Shown: positions 7,191 through 14,163 of the stretch, one piece after another
Position numbering within the stretch: the first letter of the stretch is position 1
Layout of the letters: each line of letters opens with the position of its first letter
From: JBBKWH01 sp037968855
Lineage (GTDB): Bacteria > Pseudomonadota > Gammaproteobacteria > Pseudomonadales > Moraxellaceae
DNA length: 14,163 nucleotides
Assembly (NCBI GenBank): GCA_037968855.1
Contig: JBBKWH010000112.1
Coordinates: 1 to 14,163, forward strand
Direction of reading: 5' to 3'
Translations under genes and position numbers: made by a program
The notes under the pieces: generated by a model
The model's database searches: none
What the model was told of the DNA's origin: nothing
The model's input: the letters and a program-made list of their open reading frames with translations, nothing else

Positions 7191-10100
7191 ATGAAAACCA
7201 TATCCATAATAAATGGTTGTGCGCTAGGCGTACTGTCCATGACACTGGCTGCATGCGGGGGTGGCGGAGGGCAATCCGACCCCTCTCCCGTGACGGTCAC
7301 AGTCAATGCACCCTTACCGATTCTCAAGCAACCCTTGGGTCAAATTCAACCAAGTTGTCAGATTCGCTTCAGTCAGCAATCGGCAAACTTTGCTGATCGG
7401 GTGGTGGTTAGCGGCATTCCAGACAGTTTTGGCGCAATCAATGCCCGCGTGATCGCCCAACAAGGAACGGTCGCAACCATTGGGGCTGCTTATTTTGAAG
7501 GTGATCCAAGCACGCATACCTTGATTGTGCCGTTGCATCCGGTAGATCCACTGGCAGGTGGTCAGGTCAAAATTGAGGTGGGTGACGGTCAACACGCTTG
7601 TCCTGCGGTGACGCTGAATCTTAATCCGTTGCCTGCTGCCGATCCTCAAGTCATTACCCGCGTGAGGGATAAGATGGCGCAATGGGTGGATGCCAGTATT
7701 GAAGCAGTCGGTGTAAACTCCTCGACACTGTTAACCGCGACGGCAGATACCATTGCACCAGATATGATTGCGTTTGCAGTGGCCAAAAAAAATATTTCGG
7801 CAGGCGGTTATACGCGTCAACAGTTTGATTTGGCGGTAAAAAACAATGACAAAGTTTTTGCAGGGGTACTCACACAACTGGATGCTGAAGAAAATTTTGA
7901 TCGTGCAATCGGTGAGTTAAAAAATATTCCCGCGTTAGCTAGTTATCGAACAGGCTTAAAACAAGCCAGCACACCAAGCGCATCATATGCGATACCTTCT
8001 ATCAATCGCGTATGGTCAAATCAGCCAGTCTTTTCACCATTGCCACAGATTAATCCGATTCCGAAACCAAACTTTGCCAATAGCACAGCCGCGAATACGT
8101 GTGGCAATCAGCCTTTTAATCCTACACCTTTACCGATTCATTCAGCCGCAGAGCTAGCAACACGGATGCAACGCGCGAATAGTGGTAATGGCTATTTGAT
8201 TCGGGCTGAAGAGCAGTCAAGTCTTGGACTAGGTTTAGGGATCCTTGCGCTCGCTCCAGTTGCAGAGATCAGTAGCAGAGCCAACAATGCCGGTGCCAGT
8301 TTATATGTCATCAAAACCATCGAAAATGCACGCCGTGCCTTAGAACCAAAAAACATCACGGCCTTTACCCTAGGACGTTTAGACACGTTGTTATTGGAGG
8401 ATCGACCCGCTACGCAAGCCGGACGTTGGGACAACGTAACGGTGAACGCTGAAGGGGAGGAGTTTAATATTAGCTCATCAATCTTGGAGGGATTAATCAC
8501 CGCAGCAGGCTTAATCTCTGGGCCAGTAGGGACCACCGTAACCGCTGGTGGTGTTGCTTTTGCTACACCGATTGGTGAACAAATCAACGAGCTAACTAAA
8601 AATAGCTGTGTCAAATTACTCGCGCCGAAGTACGGCCCGATTGATGTTTCAGATGAAGAGTGGCTGGAGTTTAAAAGCTTAGGCAGCGCGGTCAAAAAAA
8701 TCAATCAACGCCAATATGTTGGTGCTGAAATTGGCAATGCTGAGCTAATGTTTAAACTGCGTAGCGAAAAATTTGCGTCAAATAATATTTTTGAGGAACG
8801 ACGCAATGTCGACGTGCAAGAGCAACGCATTTCGTTATTGCCCAGTGGTGTGCGCGCACAAGAGGCTGGTGATACTGTTGAAATCAGTGCCAGCATAGGC
8901 AATTCTTTTGTGGACAAAAGCAACCTTAAAGCCTACATCAGCAGTGCTGGCGGTGATCAAGGTAGCGCGTACGACAACAGTATTATTAGTCAGCAAAAAC
9001 AAGGTGATTTGTATACCATTCGGGTGAAAACATCAAAAGACCGTAAGCACTTTCCGGTTGAAATTACCTTTGATACGTTAAATCCAACCTTACCACCGCC
9101 ACCACAATATCGTGCGCGTGTTGCAACGATTAGTTTGCAAGGATCATTATCCCTCTCAGAACCCAGCAGTTGCCTACAGCCCAATAGTACCTTTGATATT
9201 ACCTCGACCTTATCGGGCTTTGCCGCAGGGCAACGCGGGGTAACATGGCAGGTGAGTGGTGGACAACTGGTCAGTGAGTCGATCAATGCTGACCAAACTC
9301 AGCGGACCGTCACGTTCCGTACAGGTACAGCAGGGACAATGACCATTAAATCCACAGCCGTTGCTGATGGACAAGTCTCTGATACGGTTACTGTCAACGT
9401 GGCTGACAGTTGCTTTAAAAAACTGCATTACTCATCGCTTGCCGCAAATTCTATTGGCAATGGTGACGACGGTGATTGTGGTGCCCAAACCGCGCCGCCG
9501 ACTGATTTTGAACAGGTCTTTAGCTCGGCAGAGAGCGCAACCTTGCCACCAGCATTACCGCCAGAATCAGACTACTGGTATAACCGTCAACAAGCGTTGA
9601 ATACTAATCATGACAATCATATCAATTACCGCTTGTTGAATGACCGAGGAACATGCCAAAGCATTGCGGTGGATGGCAATACCACCATGACTGCTCGATT
9701 GTATGGCGAAAATAGCGGCAAACTCGGTATGGATTTTAGTGCTGATCTGACCGGTAACTGCGTTAAACACCCTGCCAATAATGAGATCTATTGTGCCAAT
9801 ACTTCAGCCCTTGGTGTGCCGTCGACATTTTATTATCTGGACATTAAACACGACACCAAAGTGCTGCTAGAAGGTCAATTGCAATGTAATGGCTTGACTG
9901 GCTATGTGGTGATTACGCCATTTAGTGCGATTGCCACGCGCTATGAACACTTGACCACTGCCTATGTGCCTAACACACTAAGCGAAACTTTGATTACAGA
10001 TGCAAATGGCCAAAATTTACCGCCAGTGTTGTTGGCGGATTTTACCTGTACGCAGCCCAATCAGACCGTATCGTTTAGCAAAGAAATCATCTTTAAAGCG

Positions 10101-10286
10101 CCACGACAGTCCAATAGCACCGACCGTATCGTGATCAATACGTTAGGTTCGGTCAATATGGCTGTTTTGGGTTTTGATAAAACGGGTTTTGGCCCTGTGG
10201 ATCTGACTCAACTTCCGGTAATCAAAACAGGTGACTTTCAGTCTAAAGGCACAGTGAATTTCTTTATTAAGGTCACGCCCAAATAA
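7191..10286 (+). CDS. Large secreted lipoprotein with Ig-like domain, function unknown
   Basis: This is 1031 residues, with ATG 7191 and purine-rich GGGGAG just upstream. The N-terminus is a lipoprotein signal: M-K-T, a hydrophobic core, then the lipobox L-A-A-C with lipidated Cys22, followed by five Gly and a Ser/Pro linker, as in many gammaproteobacterial outer-membrane lipoproteins. No Asp follows Cys22, so export to the outer membrane is expected. Residues about 430-470 form a Gly/Ala/Val-rich hydrophobic stretch. Residues about 648-742 resemble a bacterial Ig-like domain (V-T-W-Q-V-S-G-G core, ending D-T-V-T-V-N-V). Twelve Cys follow the lipobox, seven of them in the last 400 residues, which suggests disulfides in a periplasmic or surface fold. 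I recognise no catalytic motif. Its position next to alkB makes a role in hydrocarbon contact or uptake conceivable, but nothing in the sequence shows this. It is a single-gene unit. Confidence 0.85.
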   Translation: MKTISIINGCALGVLSMTLAACGGGGGQSDPSPVTVTVNAPLPILKQPLGQIQPSCQIRFSQQSANFADRVVVSGIPDSFGAINARVIAQQGTVATIGAAYFEGDPSTHTLIVPLHPVDPLAGGQVKIEVGDGQHACPAVTLNLNPLPAADPQVITRVRDKMAQWVDASIEAVGVNSSTLLTATADTIAPDMIAFAVAKKNISAGGYTRQQFDLAVKNNDKVFAGVLTQLDAEENFDRAIGELKNIPALASYRTGLKQASTPSASYAIPSINRVWSNQPVFSPLPQINPIPKPNFANSTAANTCGNQPFNPTPLPIHSAAELATRMQRANSGNGYLIRAEEQSSLGLGLGILALAPVAEISSRANNAGASLYVIKTIENARRALEPKNITAFTLGRLDTLLLEDRPATQAGRWDNVTVNAEGEEFNISSSILEGLITAAGLISGPVGTTVTAGGVAFATPIGEQINELTKNSCVKLLAPKYGPIDVSDEEWLEFKSLGSAVKKINQRQYVGAEIGNAELMFKLRSEKFASNNIFEERRNVDVQEQRISLLPSGVRAQEAGDTVEISASIGNSFVDKSNLKAYISSAGGDQGSAYDNSIISQQKQGDLYTIRVKTSKDRKHFPVEITFDTLNPTLPPPPQYRARVATISLQGSLSLSEPSSCLQPNSTFDITSTLSGFAAGQRGVTWQVSGGQLVSESINADQTQRTVTFRTGTAGTMTIKSTAVADGQVSDTVTVNVADSCFKKLHYSSLAANSIGNGDDGDCGAQTAPPTDFEQVFSSAESATLPPALPPESDYWYNRQQALNTNHDNHINYRLLNDRGTCQSIAVDGNTTMTARLYGENSGKLGMDFSADLTGNCVKHPANNEIYCANTSALGVPSTFYYLDIKHDTKVLLEGQLQCNGLTGYVVITPFSAIATRYEHLTTAYVPNTLSETLITDANGQNLPPVLLADFTCTQPNQTVSFSKEIIFKAPRQSNSTDRIVINTLGSVNMAVLGFDKTGFGPVDLTQLPVIKTGDFQSKGTVNFFIKVTPK

Positions 10287-10317
10287 GCAGACCTTAGACC
10301 TGACGAATGAGTGCCAT

Positions 10318-10347
10318 AAAAAAGCCCTGATTGATCAGGGCTTTTTT
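10318..10347. terminator. Bidirectional terminator between convergent genes
   Basis: A6-GCCCTGA (10318-10330) pairs with TCAGGGC-T6 (10335-10347) around the loop TTGA. It sits 31 bases beyond the lipoprotein stop and 14 bases beyond the stop of the convergent acyl-CoA dehydrogenase gene, so it can serve both. Confidence 0.92.
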
Positions 10348-10361
10348 AGGTTGTCTAACGA

Positions 10362-11567
10362 TTATTTGAGTTCACTAGATGACTTATTCAACAAGCGACG
10401 CGCCACGATCAACAGTTGAATTTGCTGTGTGCCTTCAAAAATATCCAAGATCTTAGAATCGCGCGCCCATTTTTCTAACAACTCAGTCTCGGCATAACCA
10501 ACCGCACCGCAAAGCTCGACGCATTTAAGTGTCATTTCATTGGCGACACGGCCCGCTTTGGCTTTGGCAATCGAGGCTTCTTTGGAATTTGGCTGTTTAT
10601 TATCGGCCATCCAAGCAGCCTTTAAGGTTAGCAGACGAGCGGCTTCCCATTCGGCTTCTAGACGGTCAAGCGTGGCTTCGATATGCGAGGCATTTTGTGG
10701 CAGGTGCGCATAGTTGCTCGACAAGTGATCTTTGAGCAGCTCACGGGTCTTATCCAATGATGCCTTAGCCACACCAATCGCCATCGCAGCCACTAAGGGA
10801 CGAGTGTTATCAAAGGTTTGCATCACGCCAGCAAAGCCTTTTTGTACATCGATCTCTGGTGTGCCGAGCAAGTTTTCGGCAGGAACACGGCAATCGCTAA
10901 AGCTAATCGCTGCGGTATCTGAGGCCTTGATGCCCAGCTTGTGTTCTAAACGGGTCACTTCCATGCCGGCAGTGCCATGTTCAACCACAAAAGATTTGAT
11001 CGCAGCACGGCCAATCGAGCGGTCTAGGGTGGCCCAGACCACCACTGCATCGGCACGCTCGCCACTGGTCACATAGATCTTTTCACCATTTAACACATAG
11101 TGATCACCATCTTTGACCGCTGTGGTACGAATCCCCGCCGAGTCCGAGCCTACACCGGGTTCGGTAATGGCCATCGCAGCCCATTTGCCTTTAAAGCGTT
11201 TAAGCTGTTCTTCATTAGCCACCGCTGCAATCGCAGCATTGCCTAAACCTTGACGTGGCATGGCCAGCAATAGACCAACATCACCCCAGCACATTTCCAT
11301 AATGGACAGTGCAGCCGACATGTTGGAGCCGTTTTTTACCCCAGTACTGCTGCCGCTGCTAGTGCCTGAACCAGTGCTGCTAGCACCAACGGATTCTGAT
11401 CCACCATCGTTCATGCCATCCAGCAGCGAGGCCAGCATGTTCAGTTCAACGGGTTTGGCATGTTCGGCTTTATCGTATTTGCGCGAGATCGGGCGGAGGA
11501 CGTTTTCTGCCACTTGATGCGCTTGCTCAACCAACATGGCAAATTTTTTCGGATTTTCTAAGTTCAT
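10362..11567 (-). CDS. Acyl-CoA dehydrogenase family protein, catalytic-type subunit
   Basis: This is 401 residues with ATG 11565-11567, preceded on - by AAGGAAGGGA. Acyl-CoA dehydrogenases are FAD enzymes that introduce the alpha,beta double bond in the first step of beta-oxidation. Visible motifs are I-T-E-P-G-V-G-S-D (134-142), L-N-G-E-K-I-Y-V-T (159-167), H-K-L-G-I-K-A-S-D-T (209-218), and I-F-E-G-T-Q-Q-I-Q with Glu378 at the position of the MCAD catalytic base Glu376. Two features are odd. The E-R-x-x-F-G-x-x-I segment expected near 280-292 is absent, replaced by a sequence with D-H-L-S-S-N-Y. A Ser/Gly-rich stretch fills residues 53-82 in the N-terminal helical domain. The upstream partner gene ends 13 bases before this start, so the two are co-transcribed. 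The substrate is unknown; medium or long acyl chains are a guess from the alkane context. Confidence 0.93.
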   Translation of the reverse strand: MNLENPKKFAMLVEQAHQVAENVLRPISRKYDKAEHAKPVELNMLASLLDGMNDGGSESVGASSTGSGTSSGSSTGVKNGSNMSAALSIMEMCWGDVGLLLAMPRQGLGNAAIAAVANEEQLKRFKGKWAAMAITEPGVGSDSAGIRTTAVKDGDHYVLNGEKIYVTSGERADAVVVWATLDRSIGRAAIKSFVVEHGTAGMEVTRLEHKLGIKASDTAAISFSDCRVPAENLLGTPEIDVQKGFAGVMQTFDNTRPLVAAMAIGVAKASLDKTRELLKDHLSSNYAHLPQNASHIEATLDRLEAEWEAARLLTLKAAWMADNKQPNSKEASIAKAKAGRVANEMTLKCVELCGAVGYAETELLEKWARDSKILDIFEGTQQIQLLIVARRLLNKSSSELK

Positions 11568-11580
11568 GATGATCCCTTCC

Positions 11581-12888
11581 TTATAGGCTCAAGGCACTGT
11601 GCATGATGGCAAGACTGCGTAAGTCGCGATACCAACGCTCAACCGGATGCTCTTTGGTATAGCCATGACCACCCAGCAATTGCACGCTATCGGTGCCCAG
11701 CTTCATGGCTTTTTCGCTACACAAAATACGCGCCAGATGCGCCTCACGGTGAAACGGTTTGCCTGCTTCAGCCAAGGCACAAGCGTGCCATGTCAACATC
11801 CGCATCGATTCCAGCTCAATCGCCAAATCTGCCACCATAAACGCCACCCCCTGACGATGGCTAATTGGCTCGCCAAAGGCTTCACGCTCATTCACATACG
11901 GAATCACGTAATCCAAAATTGCATTGCCCACACCCAAAGCCATCGAGCAGAACGCCAAATTGCCCAGATCAAGGAACTGTTGATAGTCCGCTTCAAGCAA
12001 ATTTGCAGCAGGCACATGCACATTGTTGAAGCTTAAACGGGCGGTTTGTGCAGCTTTTAAGCCCATGGCAGGCTCTGGTGTCACGGTTAAACCGGCTGTA
12101 CCGCCTTCAACAATAAATAGCGTTGGTGCACCGTTAACATCGGCTGAGACAACAAACAATTCAGCCGTTTGCCCCATAATCACCAGTGATTTTTCGCCAT
12201 TTAACACAAACGCATTGCCATCTTGCTTGGCTTGTGTGGCGAGTTTATGGGGATTAAATACCGCCGTTGGTTCAGTACAGGCCAAGGTGGCGGGTAGGCT
12301 ATCGGCTTGCATAAATGCAGGCAGATAACGTGCTTGCTGATCGGCATCGCCAAAGCGGGTCAGTACATTGGCAACCGACACCGAGCTAAACATGGCTGCC
12401 GCAATCGAAAAATCACCTTGGGCCAAATCTTCTAAGGCCAGCATCTGCGTGACCAACGTTTGCTCAGTTGCCATCCCACCAAAGGCTTCTGGGACGGCGT
12501 AATACATCAAACCAAGCTCTTCTGCCTGATCCAAAATCTCTTGCGGCGTGGCATGGTTGTGATCGGCATCGTGCGCCGCAGGACGGATCACCTCACGGGC
12601 AAAGCGTGACAAATTGTCGCGCACCATCTGCTGCTCATCGCTTAACGACAGATCAAAGATGCCATCTTTTTTGCTTGGTTTTAAACGCTTTTTTTGCGCG
12701 TTTTTGGGCGCAGGACTAAAACCACGAGCGGCTGTAGTGGCCATTTGAAAGCCGGTTTTTGAGCCTTGATACAATAATTTTTCGATGGTACTGCGAACGT
12801 TTAAGCGGTCGGGCAGGTCGCTTGAGGCAAAGCGGGTCAGCATGGCCAAGCCAAACCCCTGCACCTTACCAATGGTTTTGATATCCAC
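11581..12888 (-). CDS. Acyl-CoA dehydrogenase-like partner subunit lacking the catalytic Glu
   Basis: This is 435 residues from GTG 12886-12888, which has AAAGGAG 8 bases upstream. The frame stays open to an ATG at 12924 and a TTG at 12933, but those lack a ribosome site. After a ~77-residue N-terminal extension rich in Lys near 62-74, the acyl-CoA dehydrogenase fold starts at F-D-L-S-L-S-D-E-Q-Q (78-87). Retained motifs are L-N-G-E-K (229-233), N-E-R-E-A-F-G-E-P-I (333-342) and Q-L-L-G-G-H-G-Y (403-410). The C-terminus stops early, and aligned to its neighbour the catalytic Glu is His430. The alternative Glu position (isovaleryl-CoA dehydrogenase type, L-D-L-E-R-L) reads L-D-L-G-N-L with Gly309. 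The flavin motif T-E-P-x-x-G-S-D is altered to T-E-P-T-A-V-F-N. It is first in a two-gene operon with a 13-base gap. It is probably a non-catalytic half of a heteromer, though an inactive or repurposed paralog is possible. Confidence 0.9.
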   Translation of the reverse strand: MDIKTIGKVQGFGLAMLTRFASSDLPDRLNVRSTIEKLLYQGSKTGFQMATTAARGFSPAPKNAQKKRLKPSKKDGIFDLSLSDEQQMVRDNLSRFAREVIRPAAHDADHNHATPQEILDQAEELGLMYYAVPEAFGGMATEQTLVTQMLALEDLAQGDFSIAAAMFSSVSVANVLTRFGDADQQARYLPAFMQADSLPATLACTEPTAVFNPHKLATQAKQDGNAFVLNGEKSLVIMGQTAELFVVSADVNGAPTLFIVEGGTAGLTVTPEPAMGLKAAQTARLSFNNVHVPAANLLEADYQQFLDLGNLAFCSMALGVGNAILDYVIPYVNEREAFGEPISHRQGVAFMVADLAIELESMRMLTWHACALAEAGKPFHREAHLARILCSEKAMKLGTDSVQLLGGHGYTKEHPVERWYRDLRSLAIMHSALSL

Positions 12889-12896
12889 GTACCGAT

Positions 12897-12903
12897 CTCC
12901 TTT
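12897..12903 (-). promoter_or_regulatory. Ribosome binding site deciding the start of the acyl-CoA dehydrogenase partner gene
   Basis: On the - strand AAAGGAG (12903-12897) lies 8 bases before GTG 12888. The upstream in-frame ATG (12924) and TTG (12933) have no such sequence, so the GTG is the better start. Confidence 0.7.
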
Positions 12904-13263
12904 GGATTGTTTGCCAATGCTCATCACAGACAATGAAAAAGCATGGCTTATGGTTGCTCAACGGTCGGGATGTTGCATCGCGCACATCCACGACGATGGG
13001 TGTTGTTTTGATCCTGTCACCAATCATCTAGATGTGATATTGCCCAGATGACACTGTCGGATGGGCGTTTGAGTCACTCCGAATGAATTTTTATGCCGAC
13101 TTTATTCGCCTGATTCAGACAAACATCTTGTACATCCTGAGCCTCATCTTTTAACAACGCTATCAGCATCAGACCAACACACAACGCATTGCAGTCACAG
13201 ATGGCTAAAGACTACCGCTAATAGCAGTTATGGGAATAAATAAAGATAAATTGATACTAATAT

Positions 13264-13284
13264 GTATGTACATACTGTATGTAC
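13264..13284. promoter_or_regulatory. Palindromic operator-like cluster with three half-sites
   Basis: GTATGTAC occurs at 13264-13271 and 13277-13284, and its inverted form GTACATAC at 13268-13275. This gives one perfect 12-bp palindrome (13264-13275) overlapping a perfect 17-bp one with a single central T (13268-13284). TTGATA (13251-13256) just to the left could be a -35 element for +. Such short-armed palindromes are typical of TetR-type or similar dimeric repressors. It is 171 bases before the KfrA-like start and about 376 bases from the acyl-CoA dehydrogenase start, so the controlled gene is not certain. Confidence 0.6.
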
Positions 13285-13454
13285 TGATTGTATCTTAATG
13301 ACAGATCCAATGTGTTCGACGGTTTTTGGTCAGATTGGCATCAGCCTCGGCTACAACAGTCAAGCAGGGCAACAGGGTTGGATTTTGGATCGCATCAGGG
13401 CAGGGCATAAGTGCGATGTCCCAACATCAAGCAGCACATGAAAAGGGCAGTCAG

Positions 13455-14163
13455 ATGAATATCAGCACAGAACTTGAGAGCCTGCCAAATTGGCAAGAGA
13501 TGAATGCTTATGACCGAGCGTTGGCGTGTTGTCAGTTGTTATCGAGCTTGAGTCAGCCCATACCGGGTTGGATGCAAATTCGCCAATGGATCGGCAAGGG
13601 CAGTGCCAATGATATTCACCGTGCCAAGCAAGACTTTGTGAACGCACGACATCAAGCGTTGCCAGAGGCTTTTGCCCATGGTGTGCCGCCTGCGTTAAGT
13701 GGCTCGATTAATGATTGGTGGCAGCAACTCCGCGCAGCGGCGGCGGCTGAGTATGACGAGCAGGTCAACGACTGGCAGTTACGCCTAGAGCAAGCCCGAC
13801 AAGCCACTGAGCATTCGGACCATCAACGTCGGATGGTTGAAGAAAAAGTGCAGCAATTGCATGAAAAAATCGCCGAGCTACAAGACCAACTGCATCAGCA
13901 AAAAAACAAAGTGAGACAGGCAGAAGATGCGTTATTACGCGCCGATACCCTGCGGCACAGCCAAGAACAACAGGTCCTCACCCTCACGGCTCAACATGCG
14001 GCATTGATTGAGCAACTGACCACACAGATTGATACCCAGCAACAAACGCGTGAACAACAAGTCCTTGCAACATTGGCCCAAGTGGAAGGTTTACAGCAGT
14101 TTGCCACCGATCAGATTGAGCAAACACGTCAAGAATCTCGCCAAACACAGCAGCGAGATCAAC
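13455..14163 (+). CDS. KfrA-like DNA-binding coiled-coil protein, 3'-truncated by window edge
   Basis: ATG 13455 is preceded by AAAAGGG (13441-13447) seven bases upstream; an in-frame ATG at 13416 is a less likely start. The 236 residues visible are open to the window edge. The N-terminal part (about 18-100) matches the KfrA_N pattern: R-A-L-A-C-C-Q-L-L at 21-29, then I-R-Q-W-I-G-K-G-S-A-N-D-I (42-54), the usual helix-turn-helix with its G-x-G-S, and L-P-E-A-F with a W-W-Q-Q-L-R-A-A-A segment later. From about residue 95 to the edge it is a Gln/Glu-rich predicted coiled coil. KfrA of plasmid RK2 is an autorepressor with this architecture. Related proteins also occur on chromosomes, and nothing else here suggests a plasmid. 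If it autoregulates, the palindrome at 13264-13284 is a candidate site. The C-terminal end is not visible. Confidence 0.85.
   Translation, partial: MNISTELESLPNWQEMNAYDRALACCQLLSSLSQPIPGWMQIRQWIGKGSANDIHRAKQDFVNARHQALPEAFAHGVPPALSGSINDWWQQLRAAAAAEYDEQVNDWQLRLEQARQATEHSDHQRRMVEEKVQQLHEKIAELQDQLHQQKNKVRQAEDALLRADTLRHSQEQQVLTLTAQHAALIEQLTTQIDTQQQTREQQVLATLAQVEGLQQFATDQIEQTRQESRQTQQRDQ

Larger units (their letters stand above)
12889..13454. other. 566-base intergenic region between divergent operons
   Basis: This gap separates the - strand acyl-CoA dehydrogenase operon from the + strand KfrA-like gene and must hold both promoters. No convincing gene lies in it. An imperfect hairpin (GGATG 12968-12972 with CATCC 12985-12989, continued by TGC/GCA) lies in the likely leader of the acyl-CoA dehydrogenase operon. 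The AT-rich centre (about 13215-13305) carries the palindromic cluster described separately. I could not pick out a reliable -35/-10 pair for either gene. Confidence 0.6.

Noticed and set aside
8192..8704. 170-codon antisense frame inside the lipoprotein gene
   Set aside because: The + strand frame is continuous with a signal peptide and domain structure. The antisense translation looks like random composition.
12889..12933. A 15-residue longer N-terminus for the acyl-CoA dehydrogenase partner protein (TTG 12933 or ATG 12924)
   Set aside because: AAAGGAG precedes the GTG at 12888 with good spacing, and no ribosome site precedes the upstream codons. I keep some doubt.

Overview
The window looks like chromosomal DNA from a hydrocarbon-degrading gammaproteobacterium. 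An origin near Moraxellaceae (Acinetobacter or Alkanindiges-like) is my inference from the style of AcnB, the AlkB proteins and the paired acyl-CoA dehydrogenases; no rRNA or other marker gene is present to confirm it. I saw no insertion sequence, integrase, CRISPR array, tRNA or rRNA.

Layout, left to right. (1) The 3' three quarters of acnB (aconitase B, TCA cycle) runs in from the left edge and ends at a clear terminator. (2) A small DUF2061-type membrane protein on + faces a four-helix membrane protein on -. (3) An AraC/XylS-type regulator on - is divergent from the first of two tandem alkane 1-monooxygenase genes (alkB). Each alkB has its own ribosome binding site and its own terminator, so they look like separate transcription units. 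(4) A 1031-residue lipoprotein of unknown function follows on +. (5) Convergent to it, across a shared bidirectional terminator, lies a two-gene - strand operon of acyl-CoA dehydrogenase-like proteins. (6) A ~570 bp gap with a striking palindromic site leads to the 5' part of a KfrA-like DNA-binding coiled-coil gene that runs off the right edge.

Metabolic reading (inference): the AlkB enzymes would hydroxylate the ends of medium- to long-chain alkanes. The resulting alcohols are oxidised to fatty acids elsewhere, the acyl-CoA dehydrogenase pair would start beta-oxidation of an acyl-CoA, and acetyl-CoA enters the TCA cycle where AcnB acts. The regulator beside alkB is a natural candidate for an alkane-responsive activator. 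The AlkB electron carriers (rubredoxin, rubredoxin reductase) are not in this window.

The most interesting signal is in the acyl-CoA dehydrogenase pair. One protein keeps the catalytic Glu and the TEPG-GSD flavin motif but has lost the R-x-x-F-G motif. The other keeps R-x-x-F-G and QLLGGHGY but lacks a Glu at both known catalytic positions. That complementary loss suggests an obligate heteromer sharing composite active sites. Both AlkB proteins also carry a small residue where the medium-chain GPo1 enzyme has Trp55, which predicts a long-chain range. I found no defence system or other clearly new system.
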